Positions 1 to 7,883 are shown, counted from the stretch's first letter. The stretch is 15,543 nt of DNA from Prevotella sp. UBA3675 (GCA_002372235.1 DFJI01000027.1:53660-69202); one strand, 5' to 3'. Numbers and translations: made by a program. Notes: a model not told the origin generated them from the letters alone.

Positions 1-1
1 C

Positions 2-829
2 TACCAGCAGCGCCAGGGCGGCTATCGTCAGCGCACCGCCGATTACGATCCCAATGCAAAGTACAGCATGAAGAAGCGGATAGAGTATAAGGAGCAGAAC
101 TATGATCCCAATGAGCCTATCCGTCTGAACAAATATCTTGCCAATGCCGGTGTGTGCAGCCGTCGCGAGGCCGACGAGTTCATTCAGGCAGGAGTGGTTA
201 CCGTCAACGGACAGGTGGTGACCGAACTGGGAACGAAGGTGATGCGTACCGACGTGGTGCGCTTCCACGACGATCCCGTGTCGCTGGAGAAGAAAGTCTA
301 TGTGCTGCTGAACAAGCCGAAGGACTATGTCACCACGAGCGATGATCCCCAGCAGCGCAAGACCGTGATGGACCTCGTGAAGAATGCCTGCCCTGAGCGC
401 ATCTATCCCGTGGGCCGACTGGACCGCAACACGACGGGCGTGCTGCTGCTCACCAACGACGGCGACCTGGCTTCGAAGCTCACTCACCCCAAGTTCCTGA
501 AGAAGAAGATATACCACGTCTATTTGGACCGCAACGTCACCGCTCACGACATGCAGCAGATTGCTGAGGGCGTGATGCTGGATGACGGCGAGATCAAGGC
601 CGACGAGGTGCAGTATGCCGATGCCGTGGATAAGAAGCAGGTGGGCATCGAGATCCACTCGGGCAAGAACCGCATCGTGCGCCGCATCTTTGAGAGTCTG
701 GGCTACAAAGTGGTCAAGCTCGACCGCGTGCAGTTTGCAGGACTCACGAAGAAGAACCTGCGCCGTGGCGACTGGCGCTACCTCACTGAGGAAGAGGTGG
801 ACCGCCTGCGCATGGGAGCTTACGAATAG
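2..829 (+). CDS. RsuA/RluB-family 23S/16S rRNA pseudouridine synthase, 5'-partial
   Basis: Converts a specific uridine in ribosomal RNA to pseudouridine. Counting from the internal ATG at 68, residues 18-60 form an S4 RNA-binding domain (RLNKYLANAGVCSRRE). The catalytic motif GRLDRNTTG is at 116-124, with Asp119 the expected nucleophile, and the family signature HSGKNRIVRRIFE is at 197-209. The frame is open from base 2 without a stop, and the residues before Met68 (YQQRQGGYRQRTADYDPN) are rich in Gln, Arg and Gly. The true start is therefore probably outside the window, and the protein probably carries a long disordered basic N-terminal tail, as many Bacteroidetes homologues do. The codons for YDPN occur twice, near 49 and 103. 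The gene ends 16 bp before asnS and is likely co-transcribed with it. The family is certain; RluB rather than RsuA or RluF is only a guess from overall resemblance, so no symbol is given. Confidence 0.93.
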   Translation, partial: YQQRQGGYRQRTADYDPNAKYSMKKRIEYKEQNYDPNEPIRLNKYLANAGVCSRREADEFIQAGVVTVNGQVVTELGTKVMRTDVVRFHDDPVSLEKKVYVLLNKPKDYVTTSDDPQQRKTVMDLVKNACPERIYPVGRLDRNTTGVLLLTNDGDLASKLTHPKFLKKKIYHVYLDRNVTAHDMQQIAEGVMLDDGEIKADEVQYADAVDKKQVGIEIHSGKNRIVRRIFESLGYKVVKLDRVQFAGLTKKNLRRGDWRYLTEEEVDRLRMGAYE

Positions 830-845
830 AAACTGATTTTTTACT

Positions 846-2285
846 ATGAAACGAATAAAGATAATTGACGTACTTCAATGTACGGAATATGGCAAGGAAG
901 TATGCGTGAAGGGATGGGTGCGCACGCACCGCTCTTCGAAGGCAGTCGATTTCATTGCCCTCAACGATGGCTCAACCATCAAGAATGTGCAGGTGGTGGT
1001 CGATCCCACCAAGTTCGATGAACAGATGCTCAAGCAGATTACCACTGGTGCATGCATCTGCGCCGTGGGCACACTGGTGGAGAGTCAGGGTGCCGGACAA
1101 AGCAGCGAGATTCAGGCCACGAAGCTGGAAATCTACGGTCTCTGCGACAACGACTATCCCATGCAGAAGAAGGGACAGTCGTTTGAGACCATGCGCAAGA
1201 ATGCCCACATGCGTCTGCGCACCAATACCTTCGGTGCCGTGATGCGCATCCGCCACAACATGGCAATGGCCATCCACACCTATTTCCATGAGCATGGCTT
1301 CTTCTACTTCAACACACCGCTGATCACAGCCAGCGACTGTGAGGGAGCCGGTAACATGTTTCAGGTGACCACCAAGAACCTGTATGACCTGAAGAAGGAC
1401 GAGAACGGCAAGATCATCTACGACGACGACTTCTTTGGCGAGCAGACCTCGCTGACCGTCAGCGGACAGTTGGAGGGCGAGCTCGGTGCAACGGCTCTAG
1501 GTGCTATCTACACCTTCGGCCCCACCTTCCGCGCTGAGAACTCGAACACCCCACGTCACTTGGCCGAGTTCTGGATGATAGAGCCTGAAGTGGCCTTCCT
1601 CGATCAGGAAGAACTGATGGATCTGGAAGAGGACTTCATCAAGTATTGCGTGAAGTGGGCGTTAGACCACTGCAAGGATGACTTGGAGTTCCTCAACAAA
1701 ATGATAGACAAGACCCTCATCGAGCGTCTGGAAGGAGTGCTGAAGGAGACCTTCGTTCGCCTGCCCTATACCGAGGGCATCAACATCCTGCAACAGGCCA
1801 TCAAGGACGGAAAGAAGTTTGAGTTCCCCTGCAACTGGGGCGATGACCTCGCCTCTGAGCATGAGCGCTACCTGGTGGAGGAACACTTCAAGAAGCCCGT
1901 CATCATGACCGACTATCCGCGTGCCTTCAAGTCGTTCTACATGAAGCAGAACACCGACACTGCCGACGGTGGTTCGGTGGGCTACAAGGGAGCCGTGGCC
2001 CCTGGCCCCACGATGCAAGGCACCGACGTACTGTTCCCGCAGATAGGCGAGATCATTGGCGGCAGCGTTCGCGAGGAGAGCTACGACAAACTGATGGCCG
2101 AAATCAAGCGCCGCGAGATGGATATGACTCACTTGTGGTGGTACATCGACACCCGTCGCTGGGGCTCTTGTCCCCATGCAGGCTTCGGCCTGGGCTTCGA
2201 GCGCCTCATCCTGTTTGTCACAGGCATGCAGAACATCCGCGACGTCATTCCGTTCCCACGCACGCCGAAGTCGGCTGAATTCTAA
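846..2285 (+). CDS. asnS: Asparaginyl-tRNA synthetase
   Basis: Cytoplasmic class II aminoacyl-tRNA synthetase that activates asparagine with ATP and charges tRNA-Asn. The 479-residue protein has an N-terminal OB-fold anticodon-binding domain (about residues 1-105, with VKGWVRTHRSSK at 21-32). The class IIb catalytic core follows: the motif 1 region around FFYFNTPLITASDCEGAGNM (152-171), motif 2 with FRAE at 228-231 and HLAEFWMIEPE at 238-248, and motif 3 GFGLGFERLI at 446-455. The C-terminal PRTP is at 471-474. The segment MTDYPRAFKSFYMK (354-367) followed by a long insert favours AsnRS over AspRS. Length matches the family norm of about 465-480. ATG 846 gives the expected N-terminus and lies 16 bp after the pseudouridine synthase stop, so the two genes probably share a transcript that ends at the hairpin just downstream. 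Confidence 0.98.
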   Translation: MKRIKIIDVLQCTEYGKEVCVKGWVRTHRSSKAVDFIALNDGSTIKNVQVVVDPTKFDEQMLKQITTGACICAVGTLVESQGAGQSSEIQATKLEIYGLCDNDYPMQKKGQSFETMRKNAHMRLRTNTFGAVMRIRHNMAMAIHTYFHEHGFFYFNTPLITASDCEGAGNMFQVTTKNLYDLKKDENGKIIYDDDFFGEQTSLTVSGQLEGELGATALGAIYTFGPTFRAENSNTPRHLAEFWMIEPEVAFLDQEELMDLEEDFIKYCVKWALDHCKDDLEFLNKMIDKTLIERLEGVLKETFVRLPYTEGINILQQAIKDGKKFEFPCNWGDDLASEHERYLVEEHFKKPVIMTDYPRAFKSFYMKQNTDTADGGSVGYKGAVAPGPTMQGTDVLFPQIGEIIGGSVREESYDKLMAEIKRREMDMTHLWWYIDTRRWGSCPHAGFGLGFERLILFVTGMQNIRDVIPFPRTPKSAEF

Positions 2286-2308
2286 GCCGTTTCGTAACAT
2301 TTCTTTAG

Positions 2309-2357
2309 ATATGTTCCAAATTTTCTTCTATAGAATTTGGAACATATTCTTTTTTTA
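2309..2357 (+). terminator. Rho-independent terminator after asnS
   Basis: A perfect 14-bp inverted repeat (arms 2309-2322 and 2334-2347, 11-nt loop) is followed by a T-rich run with seven consecutive T at 2350-2356. It begins 24 bp after the asnS stop. The stem is unusually AT-rich for a terminator. Its downstream arm contains the TTTG used as the -33 element of the next gene's promoter. Confidence 0.85.
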
Positions 2358-2367
2358 ACTATCTTTG
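2336..2367 (+). promoter_or_regulatory. Bacteroidetes-type promoter for the gene at 2396
   Basis: TTTG at 2336-2339 and TATCTTTG at 2360-2367 match the -33 (TTTG) and -7 (TAnnTTTG) elements of Bacteroidetes housekeeping promoters and are 20 bp apart. Transcription would start near 2374, giving a leader of about 20-35 nt. The -33 element lies in the 3' arm of the asnS terminator. Confidence 0.75.
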
Positions 2368-2395
2368 TCGCGAATATGAATTTATTAACTTAATA

Positions 2396-3397
2396 ATGCG
2401 GATTCTAATGAAAAAATTACTTGTTGTATGTGGCTTCGCGCTACTTGGATTGCAGAACGCTTCTGCACAGGATGAAGACAGCTGGGCACCCCGGCATGTG
2501 GCTATAGGCGTGGGCGTGGGTTCCACGGGTATTTCAATCGATGCTTCAACTACGTTCAGTCGTTGGCTGGGCTTGCGTGCAGGTGTTGACATCATGCCAG
2601 GTATCAAGGTCAGCAAATCAATTGATTTGGGACTTCAGGAAAAGACCAAAGGGCAGACGATTGAACAAATGAATAATCACATTGATGAACTGAATGCCAA
2701 GATTGATAATTACAACATGGCGCTCCCTGCTGGTACGTCACCGTTGCAACGGATTGATCGTTCTCTTCTCCCTAACAGGAACCTTCCTGACAATCTTGAC
2801 CTTCAAGGCAAACTGAGTAACACCACGGGGCATGTCCTGATTGATGTCTATCCCATTAAGGGCGTCTCTTTCCATGCTACGGTCGGTGCATACTTCGGAC
2901 CTTCGAAAGTCATCACGGTTTACAACAAAGGACAGGAAGACCTGCCTGAGGGATTGACTCCTATTAACCAGTGGAACAATGCCATCATTGCTGCAAACAA
3001 AAATCCTTCTTCTTTGCTCTATACGCAGGTGGTTCAGCCCAATAATCTGAGAATGATTGGCGCTGAGCTGGGTGAGTACTTCATCACTCCTAATCCTGCC
3101 GACAATGGCAATGTTGAGGCAAATATCAAGGTGAATGGTTTTCGTCCATACGTGGGCATCGGATTTGGCCGTGCTGTTCCCAAGAGTCGTGTTGGTGTTC
3201 AAGTTGACCTCGGTGCTCAGTTCTGGGGAAAGCCCAGTGTCAATATTCCCACTTACGACAAGACTACTGGCGAATATAAAACTGAGGCCATTGATGCAGG
3301 CAAAGCTGGCGACGACGTAGGAAAATACTTGAGATTCGTGTCCAAGTTCTCTGTCTATCCAGTGCTGAACCTTCGTCTGGTAGGCCGTATCCTCTAA
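2396..3397 (+). CDS. Secreted, probably outer-membrane beta-barrel protein of unknown function
   Basis: Not assigned to a named family. The 333-residue product begins with a signal peptide (KK, then LLVVCGFALLGLQNASAQ), with likely cleavage after Gln25. An alternative start, Met5 at 2408, gives a cleaner MKKLLVV beginning and may be the real one. The mature part alternates short Gly- and aromatic-containing beta-like stretches (HVAIGVGVGSTGISIDAST near 34-52, FRPYVGIGFGRAVP in the second half) and ends in VLNLRLVGRIL, as expected for an outer-membrane barrel. Residues about 83-107 are Asn/Asp/Lys-rich and possibly coiled-coil (QMNNHIDELNAKIDNYN), perhaps a loop or periplasmic plug. The gene has its own promoter, no operon partners, and ends at a strong shared terminator. 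A transport or adhesion role cannot be read from the sequence. Confidence 0.85.
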   Translation: MRILMKKLLVVCGFALLGLQNASAQDEDSWAPRHVAIGVGVGSTGISIDASTTFSRWLGLRAGVDIMPGIKVSKSIDLGLQEKTKGQTIEQMNNHIDELNAKIDNYNMALPAGTSPLQRIDRSLLPNRNLPDNLDLQGKLSNTTGHVLIDVYPIKGVSFHATVGAYFGPSKVITVYNKGQEDLPEGLTPINQWNNAIIAANKNPSSLLYTQVVQPNNLRMIGAELGEYFITPNPADNGNVEANIKVNGFRPYVGIGFGRAVPKSRVGVQVDLGAQFWGKPSVNIPTYDKTTGEYKTEAIDAGKAGDDVGKYLRFVSKFSVYPVLNLRLVGRIL

Positions 3398-3425
3398 TTC
3401 TGAAGAAAGAAAAAAACGCATAATG

Positions 3426-3468
3426 GAATGGCCCCCAAAAGTCGGATGCTGACTTTTGGGGGCCATTC
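3426..3468. terminator. Bidirectional terminator between convergent genes
   Basis: A perfect 18-bp stem (arms 3426-3443 and 3451-3468, 7-nt loop), GC-rich in its middle, lies between two convergent genes. On the minus strand the hairpin is followed by a long T-run (A-run at 3411-3417 on the plus strand). On the plus strand the following tract is only modestly T-rich. It is best placed to stop the minus-strand gene and can also end the plus-strand one. Confidence 0.85.
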
Positions 3469-3497
3469 TTATGGTATATACTATTGTGTAAGAGGTG

Positions 3498-4115
3498 TCA
3501 GATGTTGAATCCTATGTTGATGAACCATGCATTGCCGTGAATGGTCTTGAGGCTCGCTTTGGCAATGTTTGCAATGCCCAGCTGATAGCCAGCTTCAAGA
3601 TAAAGATGGTTATATTCGAATCCGCAGCCAAACTTCATGCCCATGTCAAGACGATTGAAGTTGTCGTCGCTAAAAGCACTTACATTGCTCACATTGTCCT
3701 TGATGCGCCCGCCGATGCCAAGTGAGAAGTAAGGCCCTACTATGGGCAGGATGGCCATGTCGTTGCCCAGGCCGAAGCCATACTTCACCAGTATCGGAAG
3801 CTCCAGATACGACAGGTTGATTCTTTCCTTATAGCCCTCCAGTCTTCTGTTTGCTCCACGCTCGGTGTAGTAGATGCCGCTCTCAATACAGATGGGTGTG
3901 TCCTCGCTGATGCGCACACCTGCAATCGCACCCAGAGTGAGTCCCGTTCGGGCTCTGACATCGCTGATGTCGCCCGTGAGGCGCGAGAAATCGATGCCGA
4001 GGCGGGCACCAAAATAGAAAGTACTTTCGCGGATAGAAATGTCGCCGGTGTTGTACTGCGCATACGAGGCAACTGACATGATGGCGACTACGAAAAAGGT
4101 GAGAATTCGCTTCAT
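3498..4115 (-). CDS. Outer-membrane beta-barrel (porin-like, PorT-type) protein
   Basis: A 205-residue exported protein with a clear signal peptide (MKRILTFFVVAIMSVASYAQ, cleavage after about residue 20). The mature part has the repeating amphipathic strand pattern of small Bacteroidetes outer-membrane barrels: STFYFGARLGIDFSRLTG near 31-48, GLTLGAIAGVRI, CIESGIYYTERGA, YLELPILVKYGF, ILPIVGPYFSLGIGG, MKFGCGFEYNHLYLEAGYQLG and a final AWFINIGFNI. The YLELPILVKYGF segment followed by GPYFSLGIGG is typical of the OMP_b-brl/PorT-like group. No enzymatic motif is present. The gene is convergent with the barrel gene at 2396 and divergent from lplA. The precise function is unknown. Confidence 0.87.
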   Translation of the reverse strand: MKRILTFFVVAIMSVASYAQYNTGDISIRESTFYFGARLGIDFSRLTGDISDVRARTGLTLGAIAGVRISEDTPICIESGIYYTERGANRRLEGYKERINLSYLELPILVKYGFGLGNDMAILPIVGPYFSLGIGGRIKDNVSNVSAFSDDNFNRLDMGMKFGCGFEYNHLYLEAGYQLGIANIAKASLKTIHGNAWFINIGFNI

Positions 4116-4156
4116 TTTTTTATGATAGACTGAAAGAGATGAATTGTTTCTGAATG

Positions 4157-4164
4157 CAAAGATA
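4157..4164 (-). promoter_or_regulatory. Candidate -7 box for the porin-like gene
   Basis: Read on the minus strand this is TATCTTTG, a perfect TAnnTTTG box identical to the one before the gene at 2396. It lies 42 bp upstream of the start codon. No TTTG is found 19-21 bp further upstream, so only half of the promoter is supported. Confidence 0.5.
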
Positions 4165-4215
4165 ATGATTTCCTGTCAGAACACAGCTTTTTTTTGAAAA
4201 ATAGTTTTTGTATCA

Positions 4216-4247
4216 TTTGGCTCTTCAGCAAAAACTTTATATATTTG
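4216..4247 (+). promoter_or_regulatory. Bacteroidetes-type promoter for the lplA-gcv-lpdA operon
   Basis: TTTG at 4216-4219 and TATATTTG at 4240-4247 match the -33 and -7 elements with 20 bp between them. The -7 box ends 35 bp before the lplA start, leaving a leader of about 28 nt. That is too short for a glycine riboswitch, and none of its conserved folds is apparent. Confidence 0.78.
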
Positions 4248-4282
4248 CAGAAAATATTGACTAACCTTAAAAGCAAATCCTT

Positions 4283-4996
4283 ATGAAATATGTCGTCTTG
4301 CCTGAGCAACGCGAACGACGCTTGTCGTTCTATCTCGCCATGGAGGAGTATGTGGCTCGCCATCTTGACGAAACGGATTTGTTTTTCACATGGCAAGTGG
4401 AGCCTACGGTCATCTTCGGGCGTAATCAGGTCATGCTCAACGAGGTGAATGTCGAATACTGCCGCGAGCATGGCATTCAGATGTTCCGACGGAAGAGTGG
4501 AGGAGGCTGCGTCTATGCTGACCGCGACAATGTGATGCTGTCCTATATATCTAAGGAGGAGAATGTGGGACTGACCTTCAATCGATTCATCAATATGCTG
4601 TTGCTGGTGCTACGCAAACTGGGCATCAAGGCTACCGGCACTACTCATAACGATGTGATGATTGGCGACCGAAAGGTGAGCGGCACAGCTTTCTATCATC
4701 TGCCAGGACGAAGCATCGTGCATGCCACAATGCTCTACGACACGAACATGGAACACATGCTGCATGCCATCACACCCTCTCACGAAAAATTGCAACAGAA
4801 AGGCATTCAGAGCGTTCGGCAGCGCATCACACTGCTCAAAGACTACACTACGCTCACGTTAGATGAATTTAGAACCTTTGTGCGCGAGACCCTCTGCACG
4901 GGTGAGCTCCGGCTGTCGGCAGCCGACGTAGAAGGCATTGAGCAGTTGGAGCGAGCTTATCTGCGCGAAGAGTTTATCAAGCACATTAAATCATAA
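4283..4996 (+). CDS. lplA: Lipoate-protein ligase A, short form without the C-terminal accessory domain
   Basis: Attaches lipoate to a target lysine through a lipoyl-AMP intermediate; the obvious target here is the H protein encoded two genes downstream. The 237 residues are essentially one BPL/LplA catalytic domain. RRKSGGGCVYAD at 69-80 is the lipoyl-adenylate loop, and NDVMIGDRKVSG at 123-134 carries the expected catalytic Lys131. The 'GTTHND' stretch at 119-124 matches the substrate loop. E. coli LplA is about 100 residues longer because of a C-terminal accessory domain; here only a short helical tail follows. A lipoyl amidotransferase or octanoyl-transferase activity (LipM/LipL type) cannot be excluded from this fold. 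It is first in the operon, 6 bp before gcvT. Confidence 0.9.
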   Translation: MKYVVLPEQRERRLSFYLAMEEYVARHLDETDLFFTWQVEPTVIFGRNQVMLNEVNVEYCREHGIQMFRRKSGGGCVYADRDNVMLSYISKEENVGLTFNRFINMLLLVLRKLGIKATGTTHNDVMIGDRKVSGTAFYHLPGRSIVHATMLYDTNMEHMLHAITPSHEKLQQKGIQSVRQRITLLKDYTTLTLDEFRTFVRETLCTGELRLSAADVEGIEQLERAYLREEFIKHIKS

Positions 4997-5002
4997 CTTA
5001 CT

Positions 5003-6133
5003 ATGGGAATCAAACAAGAACCTGTAAAACGAGAGAAACGCACATGCCTCTACGACAAGCATGTGCAGATGGGGGCACTGATGTCGCCTTTCGGCGGATT
5101 CATCATGCCTATTCAGTATGCCGGCATCGCTCCGGAGCATACTGCCGTGCGAGAACATGTGGGACTGTTCGACGTGAGCCACATGGGCGAGGTGAGCGTG
5201 CGTGGTCGCGAGGCCGAGCGCTATGTGCAGCACATCTTCACCAACGATGTGGCCGGTGCTCCCGTGGGAAAGATATTCTATGGCATGATGTGCTATCCCG
5301 ACGGCGGAACGGTCGATGACCTGCTGGTCTATAAGATGGGCGAACAAGATTTCTTCCTCGTCATCAATGCCTCGAACATTGACAAAGACTGGGCCTGGAT
5401 GCAGGAACACGCCCAAGGCTTTGATATCGACCTGCAGAACCTGTCTGACATCTATGGCCAGATAGCCGTGCAAGGACCGCAGAGCGAAGAAATCGTTGAG
5501 CGGGTGTTGGGACTGAAGTGTTCAGAACTGAAGTTCTACGAGGCTCGCTATCTTACCGAACTTCCCTCTCCTCTGGAGGGGCAGGGCATGGGTGTCATCT
5601 CTCGCACAGGCTACACAGGCGAGGACGGCTTCGAGATTTACGCCTCTCATGCTTATATCAATGACTGTTGGGACAAGCTGATAGCTGCTGGCGTTCAGGC
5701 CTGCGGACTTGGTTGTCGCGACACGCTCCGCTTTGAGGTCGGTCTGCCGCTCTATGGTGACGAACTGTCAGCTGAGATTTCGCCTGTCATGGCAGGTCTT
5801 TCCATGTTCTGCAAGTTCGAAAAGCCCGATTTCATCGGCAGGGAAGCACTCTTGAAGCAGAAAACTGAAGGTACGGAGAAAAAGCTCGTGGGTATAGAGT
5901 TGCAGGACAAGGCCATTCCTCGTCATGGCTATGCCGTGCTGAAAGACGGCGAGACGATCGGCGAAGTGACAACAGGCTATCACACCCTCTCAACAGACAA
6001 GAGCGTCTGCATGGCGCTCATTGACAGCCGCTACGCTCAGCTGGGCACTGAGGTCGAGATTCAGATTCGCAAGAAGGTGTTCCCCGGCGTGGTGGTGAAG
6101 AAACGTTTCTACGACAAACATTATAAAAAATAA
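5003..6133 (+). CDS. gcvT: Glycine cleavage system T protein (aminomethyltransferase)
   Basis: Takes the aminomethyl group from the lipoyl arm of the H protein, forms 5,10-methylene-tetrahydrofolate and releases ammonia. The 376 residues show family landmarks in order: FGGFIMPIQY at 30-39, GLFDVSHMGE at 54-63, GGTVDDLLVY at 101-110 (carrying the conserved acidic folate-site residue), INASNIDKDW at 121-130, SRTGYTGEDGFEIY at 200-213 and CRDTLRFEVGLPLYGDEL at 238-255. The N-terminal MGIKQEPVKREKRT extends slightly beyond usual T proteins. Odd: residues about 186-197 (ELPSPLEGQGMG), just before SRTGYTG, look like an inserted low-complexity loop, and the DNA beneath it is a palindromic, dispersed-repeat-like sequence. 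The frame is intact and the protein is probably functional. It is second in the operon, 16 bp before gcvH. Confidence 0.97.
   Translation: MGIKQEPVKREKRTCLYDKHVQMGALMSPFGGFIMPIQYAGIAPEHTAVREHVGLFDVSHMGEVSVRGREAERYVQHIFTNDVAGAPVGKIFYGMMCYPDGGTVDDLLVYKMGEQDFFLVINASNIDKDWAWMQEHAQGFDIDLQNLSDIYGQIAVQGPQSEEIVERVLGLKCSELKFYEARYLTELPSPLEGQGMGVISRTGYTGEDGFEIYASHAYINDCWDKLIAAGVQACGLGCRDTLRFEVGLPLYGDELSAEISPVMAGLSMFCKFEKPDFIGREALLKQKTEGTEKKLVGIELQDKAIPRHGYAVLKDGETIGEVTTGYHTLSTDKSVCMALIDSRYAQLGTEVEIQIRKKVFPGVVVKKRFYDKHYKK
5561..5592 (+). repeat. Palindromic repeat-like element inside gcvT
   Basis: A CT-rich then GA-rich palindrome (stem 5565-5571 with 5575-5581 including one G-T pair, loop TCT), followed by a G-rich tail. 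It encodes LPSPLEGQGMG in frame. From memory, this resembles a short palindromic element (ccctctcc..ggagaggg type) scattered in Bacteroidetes genomes. Only one copy is in this window, so its dispersed nature is inferred. Confidence 0.45.
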
Positions 6134-6149
6134 CAAAAAACTTAATACT

Positions 6150-6533
6150 ATGGCAACAGTGAAAGAAGGACTCTACTACAGTGAGTCGCATGAGTATGTG
6201 AGAATTGAAGGCGAGTATGGATTTATCGGCATTACCGACTATGCACAGCATGCGTTGGGCAATGTGGTCTATGTGGATATGCCCGAGGTCGATGACGAGG
6301 TGACTGCTGGCGAGGAGTTCGGCGCAGTGGAGAGCGTGAAGGCTGCCAGCGACTTGATGGCTCCTGTAAGCGGTACTGTCGTCGAGGTGAACGAGGCACT
6401 TGAGGATCAGCCAGAGCTCATCAATCAGGAACCTTGGGAGAATTGGATTATCAAGGTGCAGCTCTCTGATAAGAGTGAGCTCGACAATCTGATGGATGCC
6501 AAGACGTATGCAGAGTTTTGTGAAAAGGCTTAG
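6150..6533 (+). CDS. gcvH: Glycine cleavage system H protein (lipoyl carrier)
   Basis: Small cytoplasmic carrier that shuttles the aminomethyl intermediate between P, T and L proteins on a lipoyl-lysine arm. The 127 residues match the family length. The lipoylation motif GAVESVKAASDLMAPVSG (58-75) places the modified residue at Lys64. SHEYVRIEGEYGFIGITDYAQHALG at the N-terminus and the EPWENWI strand near 94-100 are also typical. The ATG at 6150 gives the standard MATVKEGLYYSESHEYV start. It sits between gcvT (16 bp gap) and gcvPA (29 bp gap); its lipoylating enzyme is encoded at the head of the same operon. Confidence 0.98.
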   Translation: MATVKEGLYYSESHEYVRIEGEYGFIGITDYAQHALGNVVYVDMPEVDDEVTAGEEFGAVESVKAASDLMAPVSGTVVEVNEALEDQPELINQEPWENWIIKVQLSDKSELDNLMDAKTYAEFCEKA

Positions 6534-6562
6534 TTTCGTTATTCCATATTTCATAGAAATCA

Positions 6563-7879
6563 ATGTATAAGTATTTTCCCCATACCTCTGCCGATCTTCA
6601 GTCGATGCTCGCGAAGGTGGGCGTCGATGAAATCGATGATATCTTTGCTGATATTCCCGAAAAACTTCGATTTCGCCGAGACTATCAGCTCCCTTCGGAA
6701 ATGAGTGAACTGGAGGTCCGCCAGCTTTTTGAACAGTTGGGCGCGCAGAACAAGCAACTTATATGTTTTGCCGGAGCAGGTGTCTATGACCATTATACTC
6801 CGGCGGTGATTCCAAGCCTGTTGTCTCGCTCGGAGTTCCTTACCAGCTACACACCCTATCAGGCCGAGATCTCACAGGGTACACTCCATTACATCTTTGA
6901 GTATCAGTCGATGATGGCTGAACTGACGGGCATGGACATTTCGAATGCCTCAATGTATGACGGAACTACCGCTACGGCTGAGGCCGTGATGATGGCTGTC
7001 GCAGCTGGCAAGAAACAGCACACGGTGCTCGTGTCTGAGACAGTGGATCCGAAGACCGTAGAGGTTGTCAAGACCTATGCTCATTTCCACGGAATTGAGA
7101 TCAAGATGATTCCTCAGAGCGAGAACGTCACTCACAAGGAGCGAATGACTCAGATGCTCGGAGAGAATGACGTTGCCGCAGTTGTTGTTCAGCAGCCTAA
7201 CTATTTCGGCATAGTTGAAGACTACTCAGGCTTTGCTGAGATGGTGCATGAGAAGAAGGCACTCTTCGTGATGAATAGCATTATAGCCGACCTTGCCGTG
7301 CTGAAGACACCAGGCGAGTGGGGGGCTGATATTGCCGTGGGCGATGCTCAGTCGCTGGGCATCCCCATGCAGTTCGGCGGTCCATACGTGGGCTATATGT
7401 GCTGCACGGAAAAGCTGATCAGGAAGATGCCGGGACGTATTGTAGGTAAGACACTCGACAATCGCGGACAGCGGGCCTTTGTGCTCACACTGCAGGCTCG
7501 CGAGCAGCACATTCGCCGTCAGAAGGCTACGTCGAACATCTGTTCCAATCAGTCGCTCATGGCGCTATGGGTCACGGTCTATCTCTCGTTGATGGGTAAG
7601 CAAGGTTTGCGCGAGGCTGCCGAGTTGAGCTATGCCGGAGCCCACTATCTGTGTGAGCACCTGGTGGCGACGGGGCGTTTTTCGCTCCTCTGTAATCAGC
7701 CGTTCTTCAATGAGTTCGTGGTGCGCTATGATGGCGATGTCGATGCTTTGCAGCGCCGTTTCGTTGAGAATGGAATCTTCGGAGGCGTGAAGGTGGCCGA
7801 CAATCAGATCATGTTTGCCGTCACCGAGAAGCGCACAAAGGAAGAAATCGACAAATTGGTATCACTAATAGGGGCTTAA
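6563..7879 (+). CDS. gcvPA: Glycine dehydrogenase (decarboxylating) subunit 1, P-protein N-terminal half
   Basis: One half of the split PLP-dependent glycine decarboxylase; it pairs with the gcvPB product to decarboxylate glycine and load the aminomethyl group on the H protein. The 438 residues contain hallmark stretches of the non-PLP-binding half: FAGAGVYDHYTPAVIP at 69-84, SYTPYQAEISQGTLHYIFEYQ at 95-115, NASMYDGTTATAEA at 128-141 and, further on, QFGGPYVGYM, GRIVGKTLDNRGQRAFVLTL and QKATSNICSNQSLMAL. Length agrees with split-type GcvPA (about 440-450). There is no active-site lysine motif, as expected. Only 4 bp separate it from gcvPB, implying coupled translation and balanced amounts of the two subunits. 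Confidence 0.97.
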   Translation: MYKYFPHTSADLQSMLAKVGVDEIDDIFADIPEKLRFRRDYQLPSEMSELEVRQLFEQLGAQNKQLICFAGAGVYDHYTPAVIPSLLSRSEFLTSYTPYQAEISQGTLHYIFEYQSMMAELTGMDISNASMYDGTTATAEAVMMAVAAGKKQHTVLVSETVDPKTVEVVKTYAHFHGIEIKMIPQSENVTHKERMTQMLGENDVAAVVVQQPNYFGIVEDYSGFAEMVHEKKALFVMNSIIADLAVLKTPGEWGADIAVGDAQSLGIPMQFGGPYVGYMCCTEKLIRKMPGRIVGKTLDNRGQRAFVLTLQAREQHIRRQKATSNICSNQSLMALWVTVYLSLMGKQGLREAAELSYAGAHYLCEHLVATGRFSLLCNQPFFNEFVVRYDGDVDALQRRFVENGIFGGVKVADNQIMFAVTEKRTKEEIDKLVSLIGA

Positions 7880-7883
7880 GACA

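Noticed and set aside
1662..2300. 212-codon open frame on the minus strand inside asnS
   Set aside because: It overlaps the conserved catalytic part of asnS, has no plausible domain and crosses into the terminator region.
2376..2393. Five-codon leader peptide (MNLLT) before the barrel gene
   Set aside because: Too short and without attenuator features; such frames arise often by chance in AT-rich leaders.
2738..3466. 242-codon minus-strand frame opposite the beta-barrel gene
   Set aside because: It starts within the shared terminator hairpin and overlaps a gene with a good signal peptide and promoter; no family features.
4116..4282. Possible glycine riboswitch upstream of the gcv operon
   Set aside because: The mapped promoter leaves a leader of only about 28 nt, and no tandem aptamer-like structure is apparent in the 167-bp gap.
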